Below, one piece after another: positions 28,382 to 37,907 of a stretch of DNA of 64,000 nucleotides (positions are counted from its first letter, which is position 1; each line of letters begins with the position of its first letter). The DNA is from Campylobacter concisus (lineage in GTDB: Bacteria > Campylobacterota > Campylobacteria > Campylobacterales > Campylobacteraceae), in NCBI RefSeq assembly GCF_003048875.2, contig NZ_CP049264.1, positions 496,001-560,000 of the forward strand, read 5' to 3'. The position numbers and the translations under genes are program-made. Below the pieces are notes generated by a model. It was not told where the DNA came from, ran no database searches, and was given only the letters and a program-made list of their open reading frames with translations.

Positions 28382-28792
28382 ATGCAATATGTATCGTTGC
28401 TAAAACAGTCTGGGCTTAAAGTAACGCCGCAGCGTCTTAGCGTTTTGAGAATTCTTGATCGTCACACACATCCAACGATCGATGAGCTTTATGATGAAAT
28501 TTTGAAAGAAAATCCATCAGTTTCGCTCGCAACTGTTTATAAAAACCTAAACACTCTAAAAGACGAGGGTCTAGTGGTTGAAGTAAATATCGTAAATCAA
28601 AAGGCGAGATACGACATTTACGAGCATCCGCATATCCACGTGGTTTGCGAAAACTGCGGTAGCGTCGAGGATATGAGCTATGATGACTCAGAGCTTGGCA
28701 AATACCAAGAGGCGCTAGAGAGAAAGATCGGAAATATCATCGAGCGCCTAAATATCGTTGCTAGCGTAAAAAGCTGTAAGCACTGCCGATAA
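28382..28792 (+). CDS. perR: Fur-family peroxide-stress repressor PerR
   Basis: This 136-residue Fur-family regulator has an N-terminal winged helix (LKQSGLKVTPQRLSVLRILDRHTHPTIDELYDEILKENPSVSLATVYKNLNTL) and a C-terminal dimer/metal domain with the regulatory-site residues HPHIHVVCENCGSVED and a second Cys pair (SCKHC). Both CxxC pairs suggest the structural zinc site. Placement directly after dxs is as I recall for C. jejuni perR. It controls oxidative-stress genes such as katA and ahpC. A strong terminator follows, so it is a short transcription unit. Fur proper is possible but less likely given the neighbours. Confidence 0.85.
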   Translation: MQYVSLLKQSGLKVTPQRLSVLRILDRHTHPTIDELYDEILKENPSVSLATVYKNLNTLKDEGLVVEVNIVNQKARYDIYEHPHIHVVCENCGSVEDMSYDDSELGKYQEALERKIGNIIERLNIVASVKSCKHCR

Positions 28793-28796
28793 GGCA

Positions 28797-28827
28797 AAAT
28801 TTATGTTGCACTACGCAACATAAATTT
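28797..28827 (+). terminator. Strong terminator after perR
   Basis: AAATTTATGTTGC (28797-28809), loop ACTAC, GCAACATAAATTT (28815-28827) form a perfect 13-bp stem starting 5 bases after the perR stop. Confidence 0.8.
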
Positions 28828-28905
28828 CTCAACCAACCGCACCTAAATTTACTTCAAACAAGCCTAAAATTAGCATTTTTCTCATTATTTTAAGCACTAA
28901 CTTGC

Positions 28906-28911
28906 TAAAAT
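28906..28911 (+). promoter_or_regulatory. Possible extended -10 upstream of the CYTH-CHAD gene
   Basis: TAAAAT preceded by TGC (extended -10 form TGN) lies 25 bases before the GTG start at 28936, downstream of the perR terminator. Confidence 0.4.
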
Positions 28912-28935
28912 AAACAAAAAATTTCGGAGAAAAAT

Positions 28936-30342
28936 GTGGGTTTGGAGATAGAGCGTAAATTTTTACTCAAAAATTCTCAAATTCTAGATTTTCTAAAAGA
29001 GGCTGGAGTAAGCTTTAAGCACCTTGAAATTTCTCAGTTTTATACCAAGATCACGCAAAATGAAGAGATCCGCTTCAGAAGCGAAGATGGTAAATTTATA
29101 AAAACGATCAAGGTCGGCAAAGATCTTATAAGAGAAGAAAATGAGGAATTTTGCGAAAAGGCGGAGTTTAAAAAGGCTCTAAAAAACCGCATCGGGCACG
29201 TCATCACAAAAGATAGATACATTTTTCGGCTAAACAATAACCCCTGCAACATCGATGTTTTTAAAGATGACTTAAATGGACTTTGCACATTTGAGATCGA
29301 ATTTAGTGATGAAAATGAGGCTGTCTATTTTAAGTTGCCATCATTTTTGGAGCAGTTTTGTAAGGCCGATGTCACCTGCGATAAAAGATATAAAAATAAA
29401 TTTCTTGCCATTCACGCAAACGAAAATGAACAAATCGACTACAAAAGAGCCTACAATGTCTTTAAAAACAAAGAAATTTCGCCAAATTTTGCTGCAAATT
29501 TAAAAAGTGGCGAGGCGCTAAGGGCTTTGTTTTTAAGCATCTTTAAAGAGATAAAGAGGCTAAAGAGCGACTATCTTCAAGATCACGACGAAGAAATTTT
29601 GCACAATCTGCGAGTAAATTTAAGAAAGGTTAGGTCGCTACTTAAAATTTTTAACGGCGTTTTTGATGAAAAAGTGACGCTCTTTTTTGGAGAGAATTTT
29701 AAAATTTTGGCAAACTCAACTAACAAAAAGCGAGACTTAGACATATTTCTAAGCTTTTTAAGCGAGCAAAAGCATGCAAATGAGCTTATTTACTTTGTGC
29801 AAAAGGCTCTAAATTTAGAGTATGAAAACGTTAAAAGCTACCTAGGTGATGAGGAAAACTACGCATTTTTAAAAGAGTGGGAGATATTTTTAAACGAGGG
29901 CGAGTTTTATAGATCAAAGCTCTTTGACGTGAGCCTTTCGCGCCTTGGCTCGTTTAAGCTAAGAACGCTTATGGTATTAGCTCAAAAAAGGCTAAAAAGC
30001 CTAGATCAAGACTGCCCAAATGAGAGCTTTCATAAGATCAGGATCGAGCTTAAAAAGGTGAGATATACCTATGAGTTTTTGAGTGAGATTTTTTATTTTG
30101 ACGGGCTTAAAAAGTATGAAGAGCGGCTAAAAGATATGCAAGAGATCTTTGGTGCGCTTCAAGACTATGACGTCTGGCTTGGCATCTTAGAGCGCTTGCC
30201 AGAGGCTGCTGGCAAAGAAAAGCTAGAGAGTAAAATCTACAAACAAATTTACAAAACCAGAGAAGAGATACTAAAAAAACGGCTTAAATTTATAAAAGCA
30301 ACTCGCAAGATCTCGCGAAATTTAAAAATTTACTACATATAA
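28936..30342 (+). CDS. CYTH and CHAD domain protein (inorganic triphosphatase / polyphosphate-associated)
   Basis: In this 468-residue protein, residues 1-155 form a CYTH domain beginning GLEIERKFLL (the ExExK metal/phosphate motif) with later basic strands IRFRSEDGKFIKTIKVG and KDRYIFRLN. Residues about 195-465 form a helical CHAD domain with its conserved histidines (EEILHNLRVNLRKVRSLLKIF and ESFHKIRIELKKVRYTYEFL). CYTH enzymes hydrolyse triphosphates and CHAD domains bind polyphosphate. The start is GTG 28936 with GGAG upstream; the ATG two bases earlier is in another frame that stops at once. ubiE follows 13 bases later. Confidence 0.87.
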   Translation: MGLEIERKFLLKNSQILDFLKEAGVSFKHLEISQFYTKITQNEEIRFRSEDGKFIKTIKVGKDLIREENEEFCEKAEFKKALKNRIGHVITKDRYIFRLNNNPCNIDVFKDDLNGLCTFEIEFSDENEAVYFKLPSFLEQFCKADVTCDKRYKNKFLAIHANENEQIDYKRAYNVFKNKEISPNFAANLKSGEALRALFLSIFKEIKRLKSDYLQDHDEEILHNLRVNLRKVRSLLKIFNGVFDEKVTLFFGENFKILANSTNKKRDLDIFLSFLSEQKHANELIYFVQKALNLEYENVKSYLGDEENYAFLKEWEIFLNEGEFYRSKLFDVSLSRLGSFKLRTLMVLAQKRLKSLDQDCPNESFHKIRIELKKVRYTYEFLSEIFYFDGLKKYEERLKDMQEIFGALQDYDVWLGILERLPEAAGKEKLESKIYKQIYKTREEILKKRLKFIKATRKISRNLKIYYI

Positions 30343-30355
30343 AGGTCTAAAATTT

Positions 30356-31078
30356 ATGCAAAAACAAGAAAAAATAGTTGATATGTTTAATCAGATCGCT
30401 CCGACTTACGACGTCGCAAACAGGGTGCTAAGCCTTGGCGTGGATGTGAGCTGGAGGAAATTTGCCTGCAGGTATATGCTAGAAATTTTTAAAAATAAAA
30501 GCATAAATATCGTGGATGTGGCTTGCGGCACTGGCGATATGATGGGGCTTTGGAGTGAAATTTCAAAAGAATTTGGCGTAGAGGTGAAAAGCCTAACTGG
30601 CATCGACCCATCAAGCGGCATGCTAAAAGAGGCGAGGGCGAAATTTCCAAATTTTAAATTTATAGAGGCCTACGCTGATAATACAACGCTTGCAAGCGGT
30701 GAGGCCCAAATTTTAAGTATAAGCTACGGCATAAGAAACGTGGTCGAGCGAAAGGCTGCGCTTATGGAGTTTAATAGGGTCCTAGCTGATGGCGGCTACG
30801 TAGTCGTGCTTGAATTTACCAAACGCCAGAAAAAGGGCTTTATAACTGCGCTAAGAGATTTTTACCTAAGTAAAATTTTGCCAAGTATCGGCGGCTTTAT
30901 CTCAAAAAATAAAGAGGCATACGAGTATCTGCCAAGCTCGATCGAAAATTTCTTGGACGCAAAGAGCTTTTGTGATGAGCTAGTTGAAGCTGGCTTTGAG
31001 ATAGAGCTTTGCAAGGGTTTTAGCATGGACATTTCAACGCTATTTATCGCTAAAAAGGTCAAAGAAATCAATGCTTAG
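30356..31078 (+). CDS. ubiE: Demethylmenaquinone methyltransferase UbiE/MenG
   Basis: This 240-residue SAM methyltransferase performs the last methylation of menaquinone, the respiratory quinone of campylobacters. FNQIAPTYDVANRVLSLGVDVSWRKFA, the SAM motif IVDVACGTGDMMGLW, SYGIRNVVERKAALMEFNRVLADGGYVVVLEFTK and the closing GFEIELCKGFSMDISTLFIAKK are UbiE signatures. It overlaps xseA by 8 bases. Confidence 0.95.
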   Translation: MQKQEKIVDMFNQIAPTYDVANRVLSLGVDVSWRKFACRYMLEIFKNKSINIVDVACGTGDMMGLWSEISKEFGVEVKSLTGIDPSSGMLKEARAKFPNFKFIEAYADNTTLASGEAQILSISYGIRNVVERKAALMEFNRVLADGGYVVVLEFTKRQKKGFITALRDFYLSKILPSIGGFISKNKEAYEYLPSSIENFLDAKSFCDELVEAGFEIELCKGFSMDISTLFIAKKVKEINA

Positions 31079-32237
31079 CGTATCTGAGCTAAACGAAAAA
31101 GCAAAGGCGCTGCTTGAAGCGACACTTGACTACGTCGAGGTAAGTGGCGAAATTTCGCGCCTTACTAAGCACGCTTCTGGGCACTGGTACTTCACGCTAA
31201 AGGATGAAAAATCAAGCATCTCAGCTGTGATGTACCGCATGAATAACCAAAAGGTGAAGTTTTTGCCAAAAGAGGGTTTGAAGGTCAAAATTTATGGCAA
31301 AGTGACCATTTATTCTCCAAGTGGGTCGTATCAGCTAGTGGCTAGTGCGATGCTGCCTGATGGCGAGGGCGAGCTTGAGCTTGCGTTTAGGCAGCTTAAA
31401 GAAAAGCTCGAAAGCGAGGGGCTTTTTGACATCGGCGCAAAAAAAGAGATACCAAATTTACCTAAGAAAATAGCCCTTGTCACAAGCGCCACTTCAGCCG
31501 CACTTCAGGATATGCTAAAGGTGGTAAAGAGCCGCTGGAGACTAAGTGAAATTTATATATTTGACGCGCTAACTCAGGGCGAAAGTGCTCCAAGCTCGCT
31601 TATAAAAGCTTTGCGCAGGGCCGATAAATACGGCGTTGATGTGATCGTTTTAGCTAGAGGAGGCGGCAGCAAAGAGGATCTTTGGTGCTTTAATGACGAG
31701 GGTTTGGCTCGTGAAATTTACGCTACAAAAACGCCAGTCATAAGCGCTATCGGACATGAGATCGACTATGTTATAAGTGACTTTGTAGCAGACCGCAGAT
31801 CGCTTACACCAAGTGCAGCCATGCTTGATCTTTTGCCTGATGAAGAGGCGTTTTTCCAGTATCTTGATAGGCTTAGCGACGATCTTGATAGTGCCTTAAA
31901 TTTAAAGATCACAAAGAAGCAAAATTTATTAAATTTACTACTTTCTAAATTTTCATCAAATGCCCTAAAAGATAGGATCGAGCTAAAATTTAGCGAGGTA
32001 GCAAACAAGCAAAACGCCCTAACAAACGCCGTGCAAAGAAAGATCTTGCTTCTTAGCTCAGCTCTTGGCTCGCTTGAGAAGGCTTATGAGATGAGGGAGC
32101 TCTTTTTTGAGAGCACGAAGGGGCTTATCGAGGTTAGAAAAGATGGTAAGAGAGCTGATCTTAGGTATTTAAATTTAAATGATGAGATCGAGCTTATCTC
32201 GCAAAATACACATAAAAAAGCAATTATCAAGGAGTAA
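31071..32237 (+). CDS. xseA: Exodeoxyribonuclease VII large subunit
   Basis: XseA (388 residues) has an N-terminal OB fold ([35 protein letters not shown]) and a catalytic core with [47 protein letters not shown] and [27 protein letters not shown]. It degrades single-stranded DNA with XseB. It is shorter than the E. coli protein (456), with a reduced C-terminal coiled coil. serC follows 2 bases downstream. Confidence 0.94.
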   Translation: MLSVSELNEKAKALLEATLDYVEVSGEISRLTKHASGHWYFTLKDEKSSISAVMYRMNNQKVKFLPKEGLKVKIYGKVTIYSPSGSYQLVASAMLPDGEGELELAFRQLKEKLESEGLFDIGAKKEIPNLPKKIALVTSATSAALQDMLKVVKSRWRLSEIYIFDALTQGESAPSSLIKALRRADKYGVDVIVLARGGGSKEDLWCFNDEGLAREIYATKTPVISAIGHEIDYVISDFVADRRSLTPSAAMLDLLPDEEAFFQYLDRLSDDLDSALNLKITKKQNLLNLLLSKFSSNALKDRIELKFSEVANKQNALTNAVQRKILLLSSALGSLEKAYEMRELFFESTKGLIEVRKDGKRADLRYLNLNDEIELISQNTHKKAIIKE

Positions 32238-32239
32238 AA

Positions 32240-33319
32240 ATGAGTAGAAAAATCAACTTTAGCGCAGGCCCAAGCGCGATACCATTAGATGTTTTGGAGC
32301 ACGCAAAGGCCGAATTTACCGACTACAGAGGCGAGGGCTACTCGATCATGGAGATCAGCCACAGAAGCAAGACCTTTGAGGAGATCCACTTTGGCGCGAT
32401 GGATAAGATAAGAAAGCTTTATGGCATCGGCGATGAGTATGAAATTTTATTTTTGCAAGGCGGCGCACACTTGCAATTTAGCATGATTCCGATGAATTTA
32501 TATCAAGGTGGCAAGGCCGAGTACGCAAACACTGGCGTTTGGACAAACAAAGCGATCAAAGAGGCAAAAGTGCTTGGCGTAAATGTAGATGTCGTAGCAA
32601 GCAGCGAGGATGAAAATTTCTCTTACATCCCTGAGTTTAAATTTAGCGATGATGCTGACTACGCCTACATCTGCTCAAATAACACGATTTACGGCACGCA
32701 GTATAAGGCTATGCCAAAGACCAAATCGCCCCTTGTTGTCGATGCTTCGAGCGATTTTTTCGCTAGACCGCTTGATTTTAGCAGTATCGGCTTGCTTTAT
32801 GGCGGCGCTCAGAAAAATGCAGGCCCAAGCGGCGTGACTATCGTCATTTTAAGAAAAGACCTAGTTGATCGCGTGAGCAGCCAAAACGTCCCTATGTTTT
32901 TGCGCTACAAAACGCACGTAGAGGCAAACTCACTTTACAACACACCGCCAACTTTTGGAATTTATCTTTTAAATTTAATCATGCAGCACCTGCTAGATCT
33001 TGGCGGACTTGCCGAGGTTGAGAAGATAAATGCCAAAAAAGCAAGCACACTTTATAGCATCATAGACAGCTCAAATGGCTTTTACGTGGGTCACGCCAAA
33101 AAATCAAGCAGGTCAGATATGAACGTGAGCTTTACGATACCAAAAGATCATGCGCTTGAGCCAGTTTTCGTCGAAGAAGCGCTAAAAGAGGGCATGCTAG
33201 GGCTAAAGGGCCACAGACATCTTGGCGGCATAAGAGCCTCTATCTACAACGCCGTTAGCCAAAGCGACGTTGATAAACTTGGTGAGTTCATGAGAGAATT
33301 TGCCAGAAAGCACGGCTGA
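32240..33319 (+). CDS. serC: Phosphoserine aminotransferase
   Basis: This 359-residue PLP enzyme makes 3-phosphoserine from phosphohydroxypyruvate and also serves in pyridoxine synthesis in some bacteria. It begins [18 protein letters not shown] and has [17 protein letters not shown], the PLP lysine in [19 protein letters not shown] and the C-terminal [19 protein letters not shown]. The AAGGAG ribosome site fits ATG 32240. Its stop overlaps the next start (TGATG). Confidence 0.96.
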   Translation: MSRKINFSAGPSAIPLDVLEHAKAEFTDYRGEGYSIMEISHRSKTFEEIHFGAMDKIRKLYGIGDEYEILFLQGGAHLQFSMIPMNLYQGGKAEYANTGVWTNKAIKEAKVLGVNVDVVASSEDENFSYIPEFKFSDDADYAYICSNNTIYGTQYKAMPKTKSPLVVDASSDFFARPLDFSSIGLLYGGAQKNAGPSGVTIVILRKDLVDRVSSQNVPMFLRYKTHVEANSLYNTPPTFGIYLLNLIMQHLLDLGGLAEVEKINAKKASTLYSIIDSSNGFYVGHAKKSSRSDMNVSFTIPKDHALEPVFVEEALKEGMLGLKGHRHLGGIRASIYNAVSQSDVDKLGEFMREFARKHG

Positions 33320-34779
33320 TGAACAAGGCAAAAAAAGCTTACGACGAAATTCCTTATTTCTCAGCTGCATTTAGCGACTGCTCACCCGTTAGGATAGAGG
33401 CGGTGGCTAAATTTCTTGGGCTAAAGGCGGCAAATTTAAAAGATGCCAGAGTGCTGGAGCTTGGCTCATCGTATGGTGGCAATATCTTGCCATTTGCAGC
33501 TTCTCACAAAGAGGCAAAGGTCGTTGGCATCGACATCTCAAGCCACCAAGTAGAAGAGGGCAACAAGATCGCCAAGAAGATGAATTTAGAAAATTTCACC
33601 CTTCTTGAGCGTGACTTTTTGCACATGAATGAGCACGACATCAAAGAGCTTGGCGAGTTTGACTACATCATCGCTCACGGCGTTTATAGCTGGGTGAGCC
33701 CAAACGTAAGAGACGCGCTACTTGCAACGATAAAGGCACTACTTAGCAAAGATGGCCTCGCCTACGTCTCTTATAACACCTACCCAGGCTGGAAGAGCCT
33801 TGATATCTTAAGGGACTTCATGCTCTTTGCGAGCGTAAACAAGGGCGATAAAGAGTCGCTACCTCACGTCAAAGAGGAGTTAAATTTCTTGCAGGATTAT
33901 TTGAAATTTAGCCTGCAAAACCAAAGCGACGTCGTCTATAAAGACAGCATGAAGCTACTTTTGACGCAGCTAAATTTCTTACAAGGCATCATCGCAAAGG
34001 GTAGTGATTATTACATTTTGCACGACTTTTTGGAGGCGAGTAACGAGCCAACTTACTTTCATAAATTTGCTAGGCACATCGATAAACACGGACTTTGCTA
34101 CGTCATAGACGCCTCGCTAAACGATATCTTTGCAAGCTCGACTGGGATTTACCGCTTTGACGCGCACATCGAGCAAAGCTACAACACTCGCATCAAAAAA
34201 GAGCAGTTAAACGACTTTTTGTTTAATAGATCCTTTAGAAAAAGCCTCATCGCTCACAAAGAAAGGCTAAATGGCGCTGATGACTTTGACGCGGTGCTTG
34301 GAGAGAGCGAGCTTGATAGGGTTTATTTTGCCTATTTTAGCAAACAGCCAAGGACAAAAACGCAAGAAATTTTAAGCAAAGCCTATCCGCAAAGCTTAAA
34401 TTTAAACGAGGTAAAGGCCGCACTTGGTGAAAGCGAGAGCGAAGCCTTTATGGGGCTACTTGAAATTTTAAATGATCAAAACACTAAAATTTCATCATCA
34501 AAACTTATTGCGCTTGATTATGAGCCTAAAAAAACTAGGCTAAAGCCTGGAGCTGCAGCGTATCTAGGATATTTTTTGGAGACTAGTTTGCCAGTTATTT
34601 CTTTGGCAAATGAGCTAAATGGCAAGCTTAGCTTAAGCGTTGAAGAGATCAAAGCCGCCTTGAAATTTGACGGCAAGGTCAGCCTTAAAGAGATCGCAAA
34701 GGGCGCAAATTTAAGCGAAGGCGAGCTAAAAGAGCTTGCTTTTAAACTAAGCGAAGCCTACTTTTTTGAAGAAATTTAA
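33319..34779 (+). CDS. SAM-dependent methyltransferase with regulatory domain
   Basis: This 486-residue protein has a class I methyltransferase domain (about 1-240; motif I VLELGSSYGGNILPFA, VVGIDISSHQVEEG, then YIIAHGVYSWVS) followed by a helical region resembling the methyltransferase regulatory domain (about 220-300) and a further C-terminal helical part with repeated LSVEEIKAALKF / VSLKEIAKGANLSEGELKEL winged-helix-like segments. The substrate is unknown. It is coupled to serC by a one-base overlap and ends at a convergent terminator. Confidence 0.78.
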   Translation: MNKAKKAYDEIPYFSAAFSDCSPVRIEAVAKFLGLKAANLKDARVLELGSSYGGNILPFAASHKEAKVVGIDISSHQVEEGNKIAKKMNLENFTLLERDFLHMNEHDIKELGEFDYIIAHGVYSWVSPNVRDALLATIKALLSKDGLAYVSYNTYPGWKSLDILRDFMLFASVNKGDKESLPHVKEELNFLQDYLKFSLQNQSDVVYKDSMKLLLTQLNFLQGIIAKGSDYYILHDFLEASNEPTYFHKFARHIDKHGLCYVIDASLNDIFASSTGIYRFDAHIEQSYNTRIKKEQLNDFLFNRSFRKSLIAHKERLNGADDFDAVLGESELDRVYFAYFSKQPRTKTQEILSKAYPQSLNLNEVKAALGESESEAFMGLLEILNDQNTKISSSKLIALDYEPKKTRLKPGAAAYLGYFLETSLPVISLANELNGKLSLSVEEIKAALKFDGKVSLKEIAKGANLSEGELKELAFKLSEAYFFEEI

Positions 34780-34782
34780 AAA

Positions 34783-34811
34783 AAGAGCGTGGCAAATTTA
34801 GCCATGCTCTT
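34783..34811. terminator. Bidirectional terminator between convergent genes
   Basis: AAGAGCGTGGC (34783-34793), loop AAATTTA, GCCATGCTCTT (34801-34811) form an 11-bp stem with one non-Watson-Crick pair (G-T read on the plus strand). It lies between the methyltransferase gene and the minus-strand TSUP gene, whose stop codon it overlaps. Confidence 0.75.
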
Positions 34812-35550
34812 ACTCAAAAAACATATCTTTTAATATCAAACATATCATCGCTATGTAAAAGACCAAAAACCATTTTTTAAGTGTTTTCTTGTCGGTATTT
34901 TGCGTCTTTTTGGTGCCAAAGTATGCGCCTATTAGCGAGCCAAGACCTAAAAATGCGCCCTCTGCATAAGAGATATGGCCATTTAGCGAGAGTGAGATGA
35001 AGCCCGCGATGGCTGCAAACATAACGAAAAACACGCCCATAGAAACGGCTTTTTTCAGCTCATAACGTAAAAAGCCAACCAAGATCGGCGCGATAAAGAC
35101 GCCTCCACCGATGCCGATGCTAATGGCAAAAACGCCAACAAAAACGCCAACTAAAAATAGCAAAAAGAGCGAATTATTTGCATTTGAGCCGTCGCTGTTT
35201 GGCGAAAAGTATAGTTTTATAAGCGAAAAGACAAAAGTTGCTAGAAGCATAGACTCAAGTAAGAGTGCAGGCGCGTGCGACACGATGATGCCACTAAAGC
35301 TGGCTCCAACCAAGCCTCCAAGCCCCAAAAAAACGCCACGATTTAGCTTTAAAAGCCCAGCTTTGTAGTTTAGATACGAGCCAAACGTCGCACTAAAGAT
35401 CATCTGCATGACGCTTATGCCAATGGCTGTTTTCACGTCGTAACCAAAGGCGACCATGATAGGAACGACGACCGTGCCGCCACCGATGCCAAAAAACCCA
35501 GCGATGTAACCAACGCCGATACCGATTATAAATAGTTCTACAAAAAGCAT
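34810..35550 (-). CDS. TSUP (TauE/SafE) family membrane transporter
   Basis: This 246-residue membrane protein has about eight segments in two related halves. FIIGIGVGYIAGFFGIGGGTVVVPIMVAFG in the first half is mirrored by GVFVGVFAISIGIGGGVFIAPILVGFL in the second, the duplicated glycine-rich motif of TSUP permeases. Members move sulfite, sulfonates and other organic anions; the substrate here cannot be told. It is a single gene, divergent from trpE. Confidence 0.85.
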   Translation of the reverse strand: MLFVELFIIGIGVGYIAGFFGIGGGTVVVPIMVAFGYDVKTAIGISVMQMIFSATFGSYLNYKAGLLKLNRGVFLGLGGLVGASFSGIIVSHAPALLLESMLLATFVFSLIKLYFSPNSDGSNANNSLFLLFLVGVFVGVFAISIGIGGGVFIAPILVGFLRYELKKAVSMGVFFVMFAAIAGFISLSLNGHISYAEGAFLGLGSLIGAYFGTKKTQNTDKKTLKKWFLVFYIAMICLILKDMFFE

Positions 35551-35664
35551 TTTTTCTCCCTCGACTGGCGCAAATTTTAGCCAAGGGGCTCTTAAAAAAA
35601 TAGTAAAAAAGGCGTAAATTTAAAAATTTAGCCAAAATTCTAAAAAGTAAAAGCGAAAATTTTT

Positions 35665-35670
35665 TATAAT
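35665..35670 (+). promoter_or_regulatory. -10 element upstream of trpE
   Basis: A perfect TATAAT lies 25 bases before the start at 35695, with AAAAGGAAA as ribosome site between them. Confidence 0.55.
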
Positions 35671-35694
35671 CAATAAAAATTTAAAAGGAAAAAT

Positions 35695-36966
35695 ATGCTC
35701 TTAGAACAACCACTTTTTTATTATGAAGCGATCAGAGAGAAATTTAAAAATAGCTACCTTGCTGAAGACAAGACGCAAACGATAATCGGCATCGACTGCG
35801 AATATATCGACGAAAAGGATATGGACTTTTACGGACTTAGAAGCTACTTTGATACTAATCGTAACAGATCACTCGCACCTTTTGCTGGACTTTTTGGCGT
35901 CTTTGCTTATGACGGCGTGAGATACTTTGAGTATATCGGCAAAGAGAAGGCTAAAAAGTATGAATTTCCAAAATTTATCTATGCTGACGCAAAAGCATAT
36001 CTGCACTTTGATAAGATGAGTAAAATTTATACTTTTTATGGGGATAAAGAGAGGTATTATGACTTTTTGCTAAATTTAAAGGCAGAGCATAAGGGCGAAA
36101 AAGAGTGCGAATTTAGTATAAAAACCGATCTTAGTGAAGAAAAGAAACACTTTGAAGATATGGTTGAAGTGGCAAAAGAATACATAAGAAGCGGTGATGT
36201 CTTTCAGGTGGTGCTTGGGGAGCTACTTGAAATTTCAACGAATATGAGTAGCCTAGACTTTTACAAAAAGCTTGCCATAGCAAATCCTAGCCCATATATG
36301 TTTCATTTTCCTACGCCTTATGGCGATGTGGTCGGCTCATCGCCTGAGCTTGTCTTTGAGATGAAAAGTGAGCAAATTTTTGTAGCACCGATCGCAGGCA
36401 CAAGACCAAGAGGTGGCGATGCAAACGCTGATGCGGCACTTGAAAATGAGCTTTTAAGCGACGAAAAGGAGCAGGCTGAACATAAGATGCTAATCGATCT
36501 TGCCAGAAATGACATCGGCAGGGTCTCAGAGCCAAAGAGTGTGGTCGTGAAAAATGCGATGCATATCCAGAAATTTGAAAAAGTGATGCATATCGTTAGC
36601 GACGTCTATGGCAAGTGCGCTAGGGAGCTTAACCTTTTTGACGTGCTAGCTAGCATCTTCCCAGCTGGCACGCTAAGCGGTGCGCCAAAGATCAGAGCGA
36701 TGCAGATAATTAACGAGCTTGAAATTTTTGAGCGAAATATCTATGGCGGGGGCATTGGATTTTTGCATTTTAATGGTGACGCTCAGGTGGCGATCCTCAT
36801 CCGCTCAGCTATCTTTGTGCCAGCTAAAAACGGCTTTAGCGACGTCTTTGTCGGAGCTGGAGCTGGCATAGTCTATGACTCAAAGAGCGAGAAAGAGTAT
36901 GCTGAAATTTGCCACAAACGAGCCAGCGTGGTAAATGTCTTTAAAAACAGCGCAAAAGAGGTTTAA
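35695..36966 (+). CDS. trpE: Anthranilate synthase component I family protein
   Basis: This 423-residue chorismate-binding enzyme has YIRSGDVFQVVLGELLEIS, the feedback-region motif NPSPYMFHF, VGSSPELVFE, PIAGTRPRGG, EHKMLIDLARNDIGRVS and PAGTLSGAPKIRAMQIINELE. The form PAGTxSGAPK favours TrpE over PabB (which has PGGSITGAPK). It should make anthranilate from chorismate with a glutaminase partner. It is shorter than usual (about 500) because the N-terminal domain is compact. No trpG/trpD or other trp gene is beside it, so the exact product (tryptophan, folate or another) is not settled. Confidence 0.72.
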   Translation: MLLEQPLFYYEAIREKFKNSYLAEDKTQTIIGIDCEYIDEKDMDFYGLRSYFDTNRNRSLAPFAGLFGVFAYDGVRYFEYIGKEKAKKYEFPKFIYADAKAYLHFDKMSKIYTFYGDKERYYDFLLNLKAEHKGEKECEFSIKTDLSEEKKHFEDMVEVAKEYIRSGDVFQVVLGELLEISTNMSSLDFYKKLAIANPSPYMFHFPTPYGDVVGSSPELVFEMKSEQIFVAPIAGTRPRGGDANADAALENELLSDEKEQAEHKMLIDLARNDIGRVSEPKSVVVKNAMHIQKFEKVMHIVSDVYGKCARELNLFDVLASIFPAGTLSGAPKIRAMQIINELEIFERNIYGGGIGFLHFNGDAQVAILIRSAIFVPAKNGFSDVFVGAGAGIVYDSKSEKEYAEICHKRASVVNVFKNSAKEV

Positions 36967-37195
36967 AACTTTTTAATTAAATTCAAAAATACAAGTATGT
37001 TGAAATATTAAACTATTATAATAATATATTATTTGACAACTATGGATTTTAGATAAACATTAGTGTATAAAATAATAATCATTTAATAAAATTTATAAAT
37101 AGTAAATACATTTACTAAAAATGTTTTGAATTTTTATTAATTTATTGTATTTTTTAGTTGTGAAAATATCAGATTATAAGCATTTTTTATTTTAT
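36967..37195. other. Very AT-rich gene-free boundary of the lic cassette
   Basis: These 229 bases between trpE and licC have very few G or C bases and no gene. No clear terminator, tRNA or direct repeat is visible. They mark the 3' edge of an AT-rich block that runs to about 39.7 kb. Confidence 0.6.
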
Positions 37196-37900
37196 TTATT
37201 GAAATTTATCTAATTTTAAAGCTTTTATTTTAAAATTTAATTCGTTTAAATCATCCATGTCATCAATTTCTGCGACTAGATTATTATTTATATCTATAAA
37301 TCCCATATTTATATTGTAAAGAGTATCTAATATCGCATTGTCATAGTATTTTTTAGGGTCCAAAAAAGACTCTTCGCCTAAACTCTCTATGTGTTTTTTT
37401 ATGATTTCAGCATCTTTTTTTACAAAAAAACTTATACCAAGAAGAGACGACTCTACTTTATTGCAAATTTCAACCCCTATAACTCTGTTATTATGCTTTT
37501 TTATAACCCACTCTTTTTTGTCGGTTTTTTTTCTAATTGTAGTAAAATAAGTTGAAGTAGTTGGAATATGAAGAACATTCTTTAATAATACAACATCCGC
37601 ATCTATTATAAAACTATCTGCAAAATATGGTAGAGCTAAGGAGAAAGATGATAAGTTGTTAAGTTTATCATAATTATTATTTTTAATTAGTTCTACATTG
37701 AATTTGTCTTTTAGATATTCAAATTGTTCGCTTAAATATCCGGTAATTATATAAATTTCTTTTATATTTATTTCATGTAAAAAATTTATAGTTCTTTCAA
37801 TATTTGGTACGCCTTCTATTTCAAAAAGCGCTTTATGCTTATTTTTTGTTAATTCTTTTAACCTAGACCCAAGCCCTGCTGCTAGTATAATTGCATTCAT
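37196..37900 (-). CDS. licC: CTP:phosphocholine cytidylyltransferase LicC
   Basis: This 234-residue nucleotidyltransferase has an N-terminal AAGLGSRL loop (7-14) followed by K23 in NKHKALFEIEG, then IYIITGYLSEQFEYLKDKF, NYDKLNNLSSFSLAL and the metal-binding IIDADVVLL (Asp100, Asp102). These blocks follow pneumococcal LicC closely as I recall it (VGYLKEQFDYLKEKYG, YVIDADNYLF, and STYF plus EW further on). The product would be CDP-choline. It is the last gene of licA-licB-licC, 7 bases after licB. Its base composition is much more AT-rich than neighbouring genes, implying transfer. Confidence 0.82.
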   Translation of the reverse strand: MNAIILAAGLGSRLKELTKNKHKALFEIEGVPNIERTINFLHEINIKEIYIITGYLSEQFEYLKDKFNVELIKNNNYDKLNNLSSFSLALPYFADSFIIDADVVLLKNVLHIPTTSTYFTTIRKKTDKKEWVIKKHNNRVIGVEICNKVESSLLGISFFVKKDAEIIKKHIESLGEESFLDPKKYYDNAILDTLYNINMGFIDINNNLVAEIDDMDDLNELNFKIKALKLDKFQ

Positions 37901-37907
37901 AATTACC

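Noticed and set aside
36967-37195. tRNA or attachment site flanking the lic cassette
   Set aside because: No cloverleaf, integrase remnant or matching direct repeats are visible at either edge.
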